Positions 1 through 9,524 of a stretch of 64,000 nucleotides of DNA are shown piece after piece (position 1 is the stretch's first letter; the number at the start of each line of letters is the position of its first letter). The notes beneath the pieces are model-generated. The model was not told where the DNA came from, did not search any database, and saw only the letters and a list, made by a program, of their open reading frames with translations. Position numbers and translations under genes: made by a program. This stretch comes from Paraburkholderia sabiae (GTDB taxonomy: Bacteria; Pseudomonadota; Gammaproteobacteria; Burkholderiales; Burkholderiaceae): NCBI RefSeq assembly GCF_030412785.1, contig NZ_CP125298.1, positions 310,001 through 374,000 of the forward strand. The letters are read 5' to 3'.

Positions 1-2
1 CT

Positions 3-1250
3 CGGCGATGGTCATCCCATAAGCGCGAAGAAGCATTGGAGCGGGCAAAAAGCCCCAAATCGGCGATTGCGCCCGGGAATTTCATCGTCGGAAAACCCCT
101 TGACGTCGTTCAAATCGACCATACCCAAGCCGATCTTATTGTAGTCGACGACCTGACGAGGCGCCCATTGGGCCGGCCTTGGTTGTCGCTAGCGATCGAC
201 GTGGCCACGCGATGTGTGGTGGGCTTCTTTGTCGGCATTGACCGCCCAAATGCCGCAACTGTCGCATTGCTCCTCACGCGAATCGTTCTGCCGAAAACAG
301 AATGGCTCAGCAAGCTTGGCGTGCGAACGGACTGGCCGATGCATGGCATGCCCCGAATGCTGCATCTGGACAATGCAGCGGAATTCAAAAGTAGGGCGTT
401 GCAACTGGGGTGTGCCGAATATGGCGTCGAGTTGATGTATCGGCCAGTCGGCAAGCCGCACTTCGGTGGGCACATTGAACGGCTGAACCGGACGCTTATG
501 GAGCGTGTGCACGATTTGCCGGGATCAACTGGCTCATCACCAAAAGGGCGCAAGGAGCGACGTTCTGAACAGCAGGCCGCATTGACCCTCGGGGAGTTTG
601 AACAATGGTTGGCCCTCGAAGTTGGCCAGCGATATCACTACAGCGCGCATCGAGGCCTGCGTGGCGATACACCAGCAGGCAGATGGACGACCCTATGTGC
701 GACCTCACCCGTGAACGGGCTCTCAGCTGCTCCCGATGCCGCGCTGCGATTTCTGTTGCATTTTCTTCCCGCAGCTCGCCGGACGATCCAACGCGATGGC
801 CTCACGCTATTTCACATTCGGTACTGGCACCCCATATTTACAGCTTGGCGCGAGACCGACCACGACGTCATTGTTCGCTATCACCCCGAGGATCTCTCCC
901 GGATTTATGTAAAGGTTGCGCGGCATGATTTTATCGAAGTGCGATATGCAGATCTGAGGCGCCCTGCCATTTCACTTTGGGAACAAAGAGCAGCGGTAAA
1001 GCATCTGCGGGAGCAAGGCCAACGAACCGTTTCGGAGGTCATGATGTTCCGCACAATCGAAGAACAACGCAGCCTCGTGGATCGCGCACAGAGAGCGACA
1101 CGAAGCGTATTACGGCGACGCTTGCCGAAGACGCGCGGCCGGCCTCGATCAGAGCTTCTTCCAGCACAGCTGGATGATAAACGCGCGTCCCAAGCCACGC
1201 CGATTGATTATAGCCAACCCATATCTGCGTACGACGTCGAGCAATGGTGA
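3..1250 (+). CDS. tniA: TniA-like DDE transposase, 5' part outside window
   Basis: This is the catalytic transposase of a Tn5053/Tn402/Tn7-related element (TniA/TnsB family), which cuts and joins transposon ends. The frame is open to the window edge, so the N-terminal DNA-binding part lies outside; a TTG at 36 is only an internal codon. Counting from 36, the acidic triad reads as D28 (VVQIDHT), D112 (LHLDNAAEF) and E148 (GGHIERLNR), a D-35-E spacing. A Mu-type C-terminal domain follows. The stop is 6 bp before tniB, as expected for a co-transcribed tniA-tniB-tniQ operon. About 415 residues are visible against roughly 550 in the family. Confidence 0.88.
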   Translation, partial: RRWSSHKREEALERAKSPKSAIAPGNFIVGKPLDVVQIDHTQADLIVVDDLTRRPLGRPWLSLAIDVATRCVVGFFVGIDRPNAATVALLLTRIVLPKTEWLSKLGVRTDWPMHGMPRMLHLDNAAEFKSRALQLGCAEYGVELMYRPVGKPHFGGHIERLNRTLMERVHDLPGSTGSSPKGRKERRSEQQAALTLGEFEQWLALEVGQRYHYSAHRGLRGDTPAGRWTTLCATSPVNGLSAAPDAALRFLLHFLPAARRTIQRDGLTLFHIRYWHPIFTAWRETDHDVIVRYHPEDLSRIYVKVARHDFIEVRYADLRRPAISLWEQRAAVKHLREQGQRTVSEVMMFRTIEEQRSLVDRAQRATRSVLRRRLPKTRGRPRSELLPAQLDDKRASQATPIDYSQPISAYDVEQW

Positions 1251-1256
1251 CAAATA

Positions 1257-2129
1257 ATGAAGCCAGCGCCCTTTTCGCATCTGCTTCCTGCCGTGCGCGC
1301 TCAAGCGGAACTCGACGTCGAAGCCCGCATCAACTGCCTTTGGGGAAACCGCTGGATCGACTATCCACGTGCGAACCAGGCGTTGCAGGAGCTTGATAGG
1401 CTATTTGCCCTTCCCCGCCGTGAGCGCATGCCATGCATGCTGCTGCATGGTGACTCAAATATTGGCAAGACTCAGATCATCGCCAAATTCCGCCGGCATC
1501 ATCCAGATACGTTCGACGCCAAACGGGGAGTGGAAATCCGTCCCACGATCGCGATGCAGATGCCACCGACGCCAGATCAGCATCGCTTCTATTCTGGACT
1601 GCTATTCGAGGTTGGCGCGCCGCATAATCCCGCGGCAAGCGTCACTGTTCTTGAACGACTTGCGCGGGATCTTCTGCGTCGAATGGCCCCGCGCATGTTC
1701 ATCATTGATGAGGTGCACCACCTTTTGGCGGGCTCATATCGTGAACAGCGCGCTTCGCTAAATCTGCTCAAATTCCTTGCAAACGATCTGCAAGCCAGCA
1801 TGGTGTTGGTCGGCACTCACGACGCGGTGATTGCCCTGCAGACCGACGCACAGATGGTCAGCCGCTTTAAGCCTTTCGAAGTGCCGCGTTGGCAAGAGAG
1901 CGATGGATTTCGGCGCTTGTTGGCGGCGTTCGAGCGTGTCCTGCCGTTGCGCCTTCCATCGGAGCTTGCACAGCGAGATATCGCGCAGTACGTACTTGCC
2001 ACAAGTGGTGGCCTAACGGGTGAAATATCAAGGATCATCAACGCAGCAGCAGAACTCGCGATACGGAGCGGCCACGAGGCAATCAGACTCGAGCATCTAA
2101 AAGATGTCACATCTACAAGCGCAGGCTAA
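1257..2129 (+). CDS. tniB: TniB-like AAA+ ATPase
   Basis: This is the AAA+ target-selection ATPase that partners TniA (TniB/TnsC family). The 290-residue length is normal. Walker A is GDSNIGKT at residues 65-72, and Walker B is MFIIDEVHH with D151-E152. The ATG at 1257 directly follows the tniA stop, and the 3' end overlaps the tniQ start by 26 bp, implying translational coupling. The gene looks intact. Confidence 0.9.
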   Translation: MKPAPFSHLLPAVRAQAELDVEARINCLWGNRWIDYPRANQALQELDRLFALPRRERMPCMLLHGDSNIGKTQIIAKFRRHHPDTFDAKRGVEIRPTIAMQMPPTPDQHRFYSGLLFEVGAPHNPAASVTVLERLARDLLRRMAPRMFIIDEVHHLLAGSYREQRASLNLLKFLANDLQASMVLVGTHDAVIALQTDAQMVSRFKPFEVPRWQESDGFRRLLAAFERVLPLRLPSELAQRDIAQYVLATSGGLTGEISRIINAAAELAIRSGHEAIRLEHLKDVTSTSAG

Positions 2130-2634
2130 CTATCGTCCTTGGCCTTATGCACCGCGTCCTTTTCAGGATGAAGCGTTTGGCAGTTGGTTCGGCCGCGTAG
2201 CGAGTCGATACCGGATGACTGTCGAAATGGCCTGGGAAATCAATGGACTTGGTCAGTTGCCAGCTTTAACCAATGTGGGATGGATATTATTCGCCCCGTT
2301 AGACAATACTGCGCTCGATAAGCTGGCTGCGCTTGCGCGCGTAGAGGCTAAAACCATTGGAAGCATTCAGACGCCGGTCTCATGGATGGTGGCGAGAAGG
2401 CGATTGCCTTTCTGCTTTCGATGCCTCGTACTCAACCCGATGGACGTGAGCGCGCCCTACTGGAAGCGAGCTTGGCTGAATCCGGACATCACCGATTGCT
2501 GCGAGCATGGCGAGCAACTCGAAACGGCCCCGCCGTCGGTGTTGCGCCGCGCGGGCAACACGGAGCAGTTGATATCAAACGTCGGCAAATATCGCAGAAG
2601 AATGGAAAAACGACAAGCTAGAAGAGGCCGCTAG
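2104..2634 (+). pseudogene. tniQ: TniQ family protein, truncated
   Basis: The N-terminal half matches the TniQ/TnsD target-recognition family, with a YRPWPYAPRPFQDEAFGSWF start and a zinc-binding stretch (CFRCL, then CCEHG) near residues 100-140. TniQ proteins are usually around 400 residues; this one stops at 176. The final ~30 residues are basic and unlike the family, so the gene was probably cut by a rearrangement near 2560-2630. It overlaps the tniB 3' end and completes the tniABQ order. Confidence 0.75.
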
Positions 2635-2640
2635 CGATGT

Positions 2641-2861
2641 TGATCGTCCTGCTAGCAAGAATAGTCGACCGCAACAGCCGTAGAACGCGAGGTCCTCGAC
2701 CATCAGACGCGCAACGATCTGCGTTTTGCCTGCGACCTCCAAGGCTGTCTTCTGCGCGAGCAGTTCCTGCTGGCCGACGAGGAACGTGAAGAGCTTGATC
2801 GGCCGACGATCGAGCGCGTCATGCACATCACGCAGCCATTCATACTCATTCTCGTTGTGAC
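2641..2861 (-). pseudogene. AAA ATPase (TniB-like) fragment
   Basis: The minus strand reads continuously through WLRDVHDALDRR, FTFLVGQQELLAQK and GKTQIVARLMVEDLAFYG. This resembles the C-terminal part of transposon-linked AAA ATPases that use 'FGQPELL' and 'VARFMVE' motifs. It has no start or end: one side abuts the truncated tniQ and the other the IS21 terminus at 2862. Because it faces the tniABQ operon, it probably comes from a second, unrelated transposon. Confidence 0.55.
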
Positions 2862-2890
2862 TGTCACGGATCGCCGTATAGGAGCCAATT

Positions 2891-2990
2891 GATGATCGGC
2901 GCATAGGCGCCAGCGCAGGATCGGCGTAAAGGCGCCAGTCGATGATCGCCGTAATGGCGCCACCTGATGATCGGCGTATTGGCGCCACCT
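2891..2990. repeat. Four tandem 25-bp IS21 left-end repeats
   Basis: Four consecutive 25-bp units share the pattern GATCGGCGTAnnGGCGCCA. A fifth diverged unit precedes them at the outermost terminus. Such multiple end repeats are transposase-binding sites in IS21 elements. Two more units lie at the right end (8750-8800), and a similar orphan array is at 50020-50119. Confidence 0.8.
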
Positions 2991-3062
2991 GCGTCGTGCA
3001 GTAGAACGCGGTTCGAACTTTCCCAACTGGGTACGCTTCGCTCTTTTCTGAGCGGAGCGCCC

Positions 3063-3490
3063 ATGGCCAACCGGAGGTTCGAATTGTTTGAGTACCGCCA
3101 AGTCCTTGTCCGCATGCGGCAAGGCGATTCCGACCGCGACATAGCGCGCGCAGGGCTCATGGGCCGCAAGAAGCTCACTGCCGTAAGGCGCACGGCGCAG
3201 GATCTCGGCTGGCTCGATCCGGCGCGGCCGCTGCCGCAAGACACCGTGATCGCCGGTCAGTTCGGCCGCACGCCGCACCTGCCCAGCACCTGCGTGTCGA
3301 CCCTCGAGCCCTTTCGCGAGCAGATCAGCAACTGGTTCGAGGCTGACGTGCAGGGCACGACGATTCACATTGCGCTCAAACGTAATCATGGTTACACCGG
3401 CAGCTACTCGGCTGTGCGCCGCTTCCTCAAGCATCTGGAGGCCGAACGCAATGTCACCGCGACGACGATTCTGGACTTCCCTCCGGCGGA
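3063..3490 (+). pseudogene. istA: IstA transposase, N-terminal part (IS21 element 1)
   Basis: From the ATG at 3063 the product begins MANRRFELFEYRQVLVRMRQ, the typical IS21 IstA start with an HTH (DSDRDIARAG). It continues through GTTIHIALKRNHGYTGSYSAV to FPPAD. The frame then runs into RIT1. The rest of the protein resumes at 6807 (DAAQVDFGAG), so the insertion separates the DNA-binding region from the DDE domain. Confidence 0.85.
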
Positions 3491-3517
3491 CTAATCGTAA
3501 GCTTGCGATTAGTCCGC
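3486..3517. repeat. 32-bp near-perfect palindrome at RIT1 left junction
   Basis: Two 12-bp arms (GCGGACTAATCG and CGATTAGTCCGC) flank an 8-bp centre containing AAGCTT. The inner part also begins CTAAT and ends ATTAG, like the RIT1 ends. RIT2 lacks this extra segment at its matching end. Confidence 0.8.
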
Positions 3518-3645
3518 TAATCTCAAGGAAGCCATAATCGGAAGGAAACTGTCGGGTCCGCCGACGGGCCTTATTTTTTCGCGATTCTGCTTACCATTAC
3601 GGGCACGTGGCATCCTCAGGCTTGGTCTTGTCCGAGGAGGTTCCT

Positions 3646-4349
3646 ATGTCCGCTCCGCTATCAACTGATGAGTTGTTGATCGAGAAACTGCTGGCACACC
3701 TGAGGGCCGAGGGATACTCCCTACGGATCCAGCAGTGGTATCCGGCTCGCGTGCGTCAGTTACTGGATTACTGCAACCGCAATGGACTGTCTATCGAAAC
3801 CGTTCGCTCGGAACATTTGACACGGTTCTTACGGGGGCAATATCGACTATCGCGGCAACGGTACAGCAAGCTGCCACCGTTTCAGCAGTGGCGACATCGA
3901 TACACCGGTGCCATCAATATGATGCTGCGTCTTGTGCGCGGTGCATGGCCGGTCCCGAACCCACCAAGCACCGCGCTCGAAGGGTTTCATCGAGACATCG
4001 TTATGGACTACGACACATGGTTGCGCGAACTACGCGGACTGCACCCACTGACTCGAGCCAAGCGCACCAAGCATGCGTTGGAATTCCTGGCTTCACTCGG
4101 GCAGCGCGCCTCAACTGCATTACGAGTGCTCGTCTGCGAGCAGCCGGAGTCACTCCGCAAGGAAGGAAGGGCCCTCACGCCTTTCGCCACGCTCGCGCCG
4201 TGAGCTTGCTGCGATCTGGTGTGCCGCTAAAGATCATCGGCGACGTGTTGGGTCACACGTCTGCGGGGGCGACCGTAACCTATCTGAAGCTCGCGACCGA
4301 GGACCTGCGATCCATCGGTTTGGATCTGCCAGGAGGAAGTTTGCCATGA
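3646..4349 (+). pseudogene. RitA tyrosine recombinase, internal deletion
   Basis: The first gene of the trio. The ATG at 3646 follows a strong GAGGAGG. The N-terminal SAM-like domain is present up to LEFLASLGQ. Sequence then continues in another frame with GPHAFRHARAVSLLRSG and LGHTSAGATVTYLKLA, that is, box II and the tyrosine region. The box I arginine region is missing, so roughly 100-150 codons have been deleted out of frame. The stop overlaps the next start (ATGA at 4346). RIT2 has the identical lesion. Confidence 0.8.
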
Positions 4350-5712
4350 CTCATTTACCGTTCATCGATGCAGCACTCATCGAGCGATTTTTGCGGGCGC
4401 AAGGTTTTCGCCATCCGGCCACGCACAAGAACTATGCGGGCATTCTGTGCAACTTCAATAGCTTTCTCACGGACCACGGCGCGATTACATCACCGGACAT
4501 CTCAATCCTAAAGCAATGGCTGAAGGAACATAGTCTCAAGTGGCAGGCGCACATCCTCTATCACCGGACCTTCCTGATCGAGCGATATGTCCGGTGGCTG
4601 CATGACCAGGGGATGATCGCGTCGAACCCATTTGCAGAACTGCATCGACAGTATGGACCGCGCACTACACCGATTGTGCGAGCCCTCGTCAGTCAAGACA
4701 GCGACGCGGACCTTCAGAATCAACGCCGGCTTCCTCGCTTCGGAAGTTTCCTTGGAGTTGTGATGGATCAGCATATTGCACACATGCGCGTGCTCGGTTA
4801 TCGCTATCGACTGAAGAGCAGAGACTATTGCGCTTCGATCGGTTCCTGCAGTGCCATCCTGAGCTGGCTGGGCTTACGCTGGCTGAACTCGTCGAGCATT
4901 GGAGCCAGGAAGAACCGTCGCCGTACCACTTGTTCGAAGCTCGCAGAGCTGGCCGCATGGTGTCGAAAGCGATGCACCGGATCGACCAGCAGGTGCCGGT
5001 CTTGCCAATTGGCGATGGAGTAGCTCGTTCTGCCCGGCAACAGCAGCGGTCCCCCTATCTCTATACGGACGATGAGATACAGCGGATTTTGCACGCAGCG
5101 CTGTTGTATCCCTCACCGAAGGCTTCGTGGCGTCCTGTCACCCTCTTCACAATGCTCGTGCTTGCATACTGTGCAGGGCTTCGGGGAGGCGAGGTCGCGC
5201 GTTTGATGCTGGGCGATGTCGATCTGCGTGAGCAAACTCTCGAGATCCGGGAGACGAAGTTTTTCAAGAACCGTCGGCTGCCTCTGGCTCCTGGAGTCAT
5301 GACCTCCCTCAAGCACTATCTTGTTGTGCGTGAGCAAGCCGGCGCTCCAACGAATCCTGAGAGCCCTTTGTTCTGGAGTCCACAGCGCAATTGCGGGTAC
5401 ACCGTAGGTGGCATACGGCTCATTCTGACCGACGTCCTGCGACGTGCGGACATCAAACCCGCGCGCGGCGCAGTTGGGCCGCGAGTTCATGATCTGCGAC
5501 ACACGATGGTTGGCCATCGGATGCGCGACTGGTACAAGGCGGGAATCAATCCGCAATCCAAGCTTCCCTATCTCGCAACATACCTCGGGCACAAAGACAT
5601 CCGCTCAACACTGGTTTATCTGAACATCACGCCGGGGTTGCTGCAGGACGCCTGTGAACGCTTCCGCAAGAATGGCGCAGCGGCGCCACAGACGAGGGAG
5701 AGCCTGCCATGA
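4346..5712 (+). pseudogene. RitB tyrosine recombinase, frameshifted
   Basis: The second gene of the trio starts MTHLPFIDAALIERFLRA at 4346. The frame breaks near 4825, after YRYRLKSRDY, and continues as MRFDRFLQCHPELAGLT to 5712. The catalytic half is preserved: AGLRGGEVARL (box I Arg), HDLRHTMVGH (HxxR) and LGHKDIRSTLVYLN (His and nucleophilic Tyr). The stop overlaps ritC by ATGA. The same frameshift is present in RIT2, so it is not a local sequencing accident. Confidence 0.8.
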
Positions 5713-6709
5713 AACAGAGTTCATTCGCCTCTTTGCTGCACGCATTCTTCCATGAATGGATGGGCAAGCAGAGGAATCTTTCCCAGCACACGGTATGCTC
5801 CTATCGCGACACGTGGAAGATGTTCCTTCAATTTACCGCCAGTCGTGGGCGACGGCAGATCACGCAGCTGTCTCTAGCGGACCTGCAGGCCAGTGAGGTG
5901 CTCGCGTTCCTCGACTATTTGGAGAAAGACAGGAAGGTGTCCATCGGCACGCGCAACTGTCGACTCGCCGCCATCCACAGCTTCTTTGCCTTCGTCGCCC
6001 ATCGCGAGCCACTGGCGATCGCGCAGTGCACAGAGATCGCACACATCCCGGTCAAGAAGACGTCCCGGCCCGCCATGTGTTACATGGATGCCGAGGAGAT
6101 TGCGGCGGTCCTTCGAGAGCCGGACCAATCGATCCTGGAAGGGCAGCGAGATCATGCGTTGCTGGCGTTGTTGTACAACACGGCACCACGAATCCAGGAG
6201 GCGCTGGATGTGTGTCCACGAGCCATCCGTTTTGAATCTCCTTCTCAAGTAGAGCTATTCGGCAAAGGACGAAAGCGTCGTATTTGTCCTTTGTGGCCGG
6301 AAACGGTGGCCATAATCAAGGCGCTGCTCAGGCGACAGCCGCGTAAGGATAACGAGCCTATCTTCGTCAATCGATATGGCCAGCCGCTCAGTGCAGCCGG
6401 GGTTCGCTTCAAGCTCAAGCAGTACGTTCAGTCAGCTTCGGAGCAGGTTCCATCGCTCGCGACAAAGCGGATCACGCCGCACACGTGGCGTCACAGCGTC
6501 GGAGTTCAGCTCGTCGCTGCCGGTGTCGACGTGACGGTGATCCGCAGCTACCTCGGCCACGTTCGACTGGATACGACCAATCACTACGCTCGCGCCAATT
6601 TAGAGACCAAGCGAAAAGCGCTCGAGCAGGTCGACCCATCAACAAAGCCGGTCGGCCGCCGCGTTGGAAGCGGAATCCAGAGCTGCTGACCTGGCTCGAA
6701 TCGCTGTGA
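5709..6709 (+). pseudogene. RitC tyrosine recombinase, C-terminal frameshift
   Basis: The third gene encodes a full N-terminal and catalytic domain: NTAPRIQEALDV (box I Arg), HTWRHSVGVQL (HxxR), LGHVRLDTTNHYA (His and Tyr). The original frame stops at 6689. The overlapping frame to 6709 ends WKRNPELLTWLESL, matching the WLxSL tail of RitC in RIT3 and RIT4. A 1-nt slip near 6640 therefore replaced the last ~25 residues. Activity may survive because the slip lies after the tyrosine. It differs from RIT2 RitC at three residues. Confidence 0.75.
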
Positions 6710-6806
6710 AGAGCACGCGCTCATAATGAGAGGGTCGTGTGGCCTACCAGCCAGTAGATATCGGGCGGCAGGCCCTTCCTTCTTATTACGAGGTGCTTCC
6801 CATTAG

Positions 6807-7920
6807 CCGATGCCGCACAGGTTGATTTCGGCGCCGGTCCCGCGCTCATCCACGAATCAGGTCACACGCTCAAGACGTGGTTCTTCGTCATGACGCTATG
6901 CTGGTCGCGTCATCAGTAGGTCGAACTGGTGTTCGATCAGACCGTCGAGACGTGGCTGGCCTGCCACCGGCGCGCCTTCGAGTGGTTCGGCGGCTGCCCC
7001 GGGCGGATCATCCCGACAACGCGAAGTGCGCGATCATCAGGGCATGCACGTACGACCCCGAGGTTCAGCGCTCCTACGCGGGCCTCGCTGAAGGATATGG
7101 CTTCAGGATCGATGCCTGTCCCCCGCACGACCCGCAGAAGAAGGGCGTCGTTGAATCGGGCGTCAAATACGTCAAGAAGTCCTTCATGCCGCTGCGCGCG
7201 TTTCGTGATCTGCCGGATGCCAACCGGCAGCTGCGCGAATGGATCATGCAGGAAGCCAGCGTTCGTGAACACGGCACGACACGCGAACAGCCGCTGGTGC
7301 GCTTCGCCATCGAGAAGCCGCTGTTGACGGCGTTGCCCGATGTGCCGCCGGTGCTCGCAGCATGGTCCACGGTCACCGTTCATCGTGACGCTCACATCCA
7401 GCATCACAAGGCGCTCTACTCAGCGCCGTTCGCTCTGGTCGGCAAGACGCTGTGGGTGAAGGCGACAGACACGGTTGTGCAGTTGTTCCATCAGCACGAA
7501 CTCGTCGCCACCCATCCCCGGCTGCGCAAACCCGGTGCGCGCTCAACCGTTCGCGATCATCAGCCGCCGGCAGCACAGGCGTGGCTCGAACACGATCCGC
7601 AATGGTGTCTGGCGCAGGCCAAAGAAATCGGTCCGTCCTGCCACGCGCTGATTCTGGCGCTCTTCAACGATGAGGTGCTCGTCAACCTGCGCGGCGCGCA
7701 GGGCATCGTCCGGCTTCGCGGCAAGGTTGGTGACACCTGGCTGGATGCTGCATGCGAACGGGCACTAGCGCATGCCAGCCCGAGGTGGCGAACCGTCAAG
7801 ACGATTCTGGATAAAGGTCTGGAGAGCGAGCCCATCGCAGAGTCCCCGCAAACGCTCACCGATACCTACGTCAACGGCGGCCGCTTCGGTCGCAATCTCC
7901 AATCCCTGCTGATCCACTAA
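6807..7920 (+). pseudogene. istA: IstA transposase, C-terminal part (IS21 element 1)
   Basis: Reading resumes as DAAQVDFGAGPAL directly after the RIT1 right end. There is an in-frame TAG at about 6918 (WSRHQ*VEL), and a frameshift in the 6990-7020 region where the sequence corresponding to RVERVIIDNAKCAI is scrambled. Beyond that the frame to 7920 is clean and ends GRNLQSLLIH. Independent lesions show this istA was decaying apart from the RIT insertion. The undamaged homologue is at 60666-61786. Confidence 0.85.
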
Positions 7921-7926
7921 ACGCCC

Positions 7927-8715
7927 ATGAATCCCAGTCCTGAACTGAACACGACCCTCAAGCAGTTGCGCCTGTCTGGCGTGCTCGATTCCCTTGAACA
8001 GCGCAACCGGCAGGCCATAGACGGCCAGCTCGCCTACACGGAGTTCCTCGCCATGCTGCTGCACGACGAAGTCGCCCGACGTGACCAGAAGAAGCTGCGC
8101 ACCCGCCTGGCCCGTGCTGGCTTCGCAATGGGCAAGACCCTCGAAACGTTCGACTTCGACCGGCTGCCGAACCTGAATCGAACCCATATCCACGACCTCG
8201 CTACCGGTCGCTATATCGATGAGAAGGTCGCGATTCTCATTGCCGGGCCAACCGGTACCGGCAAGTCGCACTTAGCCCAGGCACTCGGCAATTGCGCCGC
8301 CCGGCAGGGGCGTGATGTCGTGTTCGCCACGCAGACCAGGCTATTGAACAGTCTGCAGGCAGCGCGCGCGACCGGTAGCTATGAGCGCAAACTGAAGCAG
8401 CTTGCAGGTGTACCGGTCCTGATCATCGACGACTTCGCGCTCAAGCCGCTGCGCTCGCCGCAGGATGAAGACTTCCACGACCTGATCGCCGAACGGTACG
8501 AGACCGCCGCGACGATCCTGACGAGTAACCTCGACTTCAGCGAATGGGGCGATGCGTTCGCCGGCAACCGCATCCTCGGCGCCGCGACACTCGATCGCCT
8601 ACGACACGGCGCCTATCGCATCGTGCTCGACGGTGACAGTTTCCGGGCGCCCAGACCAATGCCCGAACCCGACCAGACGCGGCTTGCGAAATCGGCTAAA
8701 AAAACGCATCCTTGA
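7927..8715 (+). CDS. istB: IstB helper ATPase (IS21 element 1)
   Basis: This is the AAA+ transposition helper of IS21, assembling on target DNA to recruit IstA. It has 262 residues, Walker A GPTGTGKS at 107-114 and Walker B VLIIDDFALK. It starts 7 bp after istA. The gene is intact although its istA partner is broken, so it could act in trans. It is close in sequence to the IstB at 61793-62581. Confidence 0.9.
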   Translation: MNPSPELNTTLKQLRLSGVLDSLEQRNRQAIDGQLAYTEFLAMLLHDEVARRDQKKLRTRLARAGFAMGKTLETFDFDRLPNLNRTHIHDLATGRYIDEKVAILIAGPTGTGKSHLAQALGNCAARQGRDVVFATQTRLLNSLQAARATGSYERKLKQLAGVPVLIIDDFALKPLRSPQDEDFHDLIAERYETAATILTSNLDFSEWGDAFAGNRILGAATLDRLRHGAYRIVLDGDSFRAPRPMPEPDQTRLAKSAKKTHP

Positions 8716-8812
8716 GTCCGTTCGAATCCGCGTTTTACTCCACTTCAAACTGGCGCCATTACGGCGATCATCCCCGGCGTCATTACGCCGATCCGTGACA
8801 TGTAACGTTGGC

Positions 8813-9159
8813 TTAGAGGGTGTTAGGCACTTCTGCTAAGGGTTGCAAAGGTGGACAAGCATAAGCACGGAGAATACGACGAAGTGCAAGCCGGCCAGAG
8901 TTTCGGGCAATCGCTCGTAGTCTCTTGCCAGTCGGCGGAAGCGGTTGAGCCAGCCGAAGCTGCGCCCGCCTGAATCCAGCGAAGCGCGTTGAACATCTCG
9001 CGCAGTTCGTAGCGGCGCTGCGGTGCGTCCTTGTTCATCAAGGTCAGGTACGGAGCGGCGAAGTACCACTCTTCATCCGATACATCCGTTGGGTAGGGCC
9101 TGCGTTTTTTCATTCCGCCAGGGTACCAGGTCTAGCTCAAAGTTCCTAACACCCTCTAA
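8813..9159 (-). mobile_element. 347-bp MITE-like deletion derivative of an IS5 element
   Basis: The ends are TTAGAGGGTGTTAGG and its complement, identical to the termini of the IS5-family element at 43614-46025. Inside is only the start of the transposase ([18 protein letters not shown] to about NALRW) fused to its last ~45 codons ([17 protein letters not shown]). About 520 bp of the parent are missing. It cannot encode transposase but keeps both ends. Confidence 0.85.
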
Positions 9160-9455
9160 GGGTAGGAGGCCAGTTGACAAAATTAATACGGACTTACGTG
9201 AGTTGACGCTTTATTCCGATTCGAAGGGGAATAAAAGTTACAACACGACCGCTCTTTGGCCCGCGGTTGCTAGGGAAGGGTGGTGACAGAATCATTACGC
9301 TCTACGCGTACTGGCCGCGGGTCGGTAGCATGACTGCGCGCCTTCCATCCCCCGATGCAGACATCGCCGGTTGATCGGTGCGGCTACGCTCGGCCGTGAC
9401 TTGCGAATGATTTTCCATTCGGTATGCTAAAGCTCACGCTTACGATCTTCGAAAG
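9160..9455. other. Intergenic stretch, nothing recognised
   Basis: There is no supported gene, repeat or IS end between the 347-bp IS5 derivative and the IS3-like left end at 9456. Confidence 0.5.
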
Positions 9456-9524
9456 TGACCTGCCCCCTTCAAGGAGAGCCAGCAGTCAGAAGCTAGTGTA
9501 ATGCACTTTAGGAACGCGCCACAG
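9456..9524. repeat. IS3-family left-end remnant (flank of gene A)
   Basis: It starts TGACCTGCCCCC, then CAGTCAGAAGCTAGT and a GCGCCACAG block. About three quarters of the positions match 47622-47689, which flanks gene B. The same TGACCTGCCCC and CTAGTAAA layout heads the IS3 orfA fragment at 16242-16443, so I read it as an IS3-type left end without its genes. Confidence 0.6.

Larger units (their letters stand above)
3517..6806 (+). mobile_element. RIT element, copy 1 (recombinase in trio)
   Basis: Three tyrosine recombinase genes in the same direction, each joined to the next by a 4-bp ATGA overlap, define a RIT element. Its ends are imperfect inverted repeats: both start CTAAT, then carry GGAAGC and a TAAT..GAAGGAA block. 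Comparison with the copy at 57376-60665 fixes both ends and gives 3290 bp. It splits istA of IS21 element 1. All three genes carry lesions. Confidence 0.85.
2862..8800 (+). mobile_element. IS21-family element 1, split by RIT1
   Basis: The termini are inverted: GTCACGGATCGCCGTA begins near 2863, and TACGCCGATCCGTGAC ends near 8799. Both ends carry further copies of a ~25-bp repeat, a hallmark of IS21. The genes are istA (3063-3490 plus 6807-7920) and istB (7927-8715). Removing the 3290-bp RIT1 leaves about 2650 bp, a normal IS21 size. Confidence 0.85.

Noticed and set aside
2891..2990. Tandem 25-bp units as a possible CRISPR array
   Set aside because: Units are contiguous without spacers and lie at an IS21 terminus; they are transposase-binding repeats.
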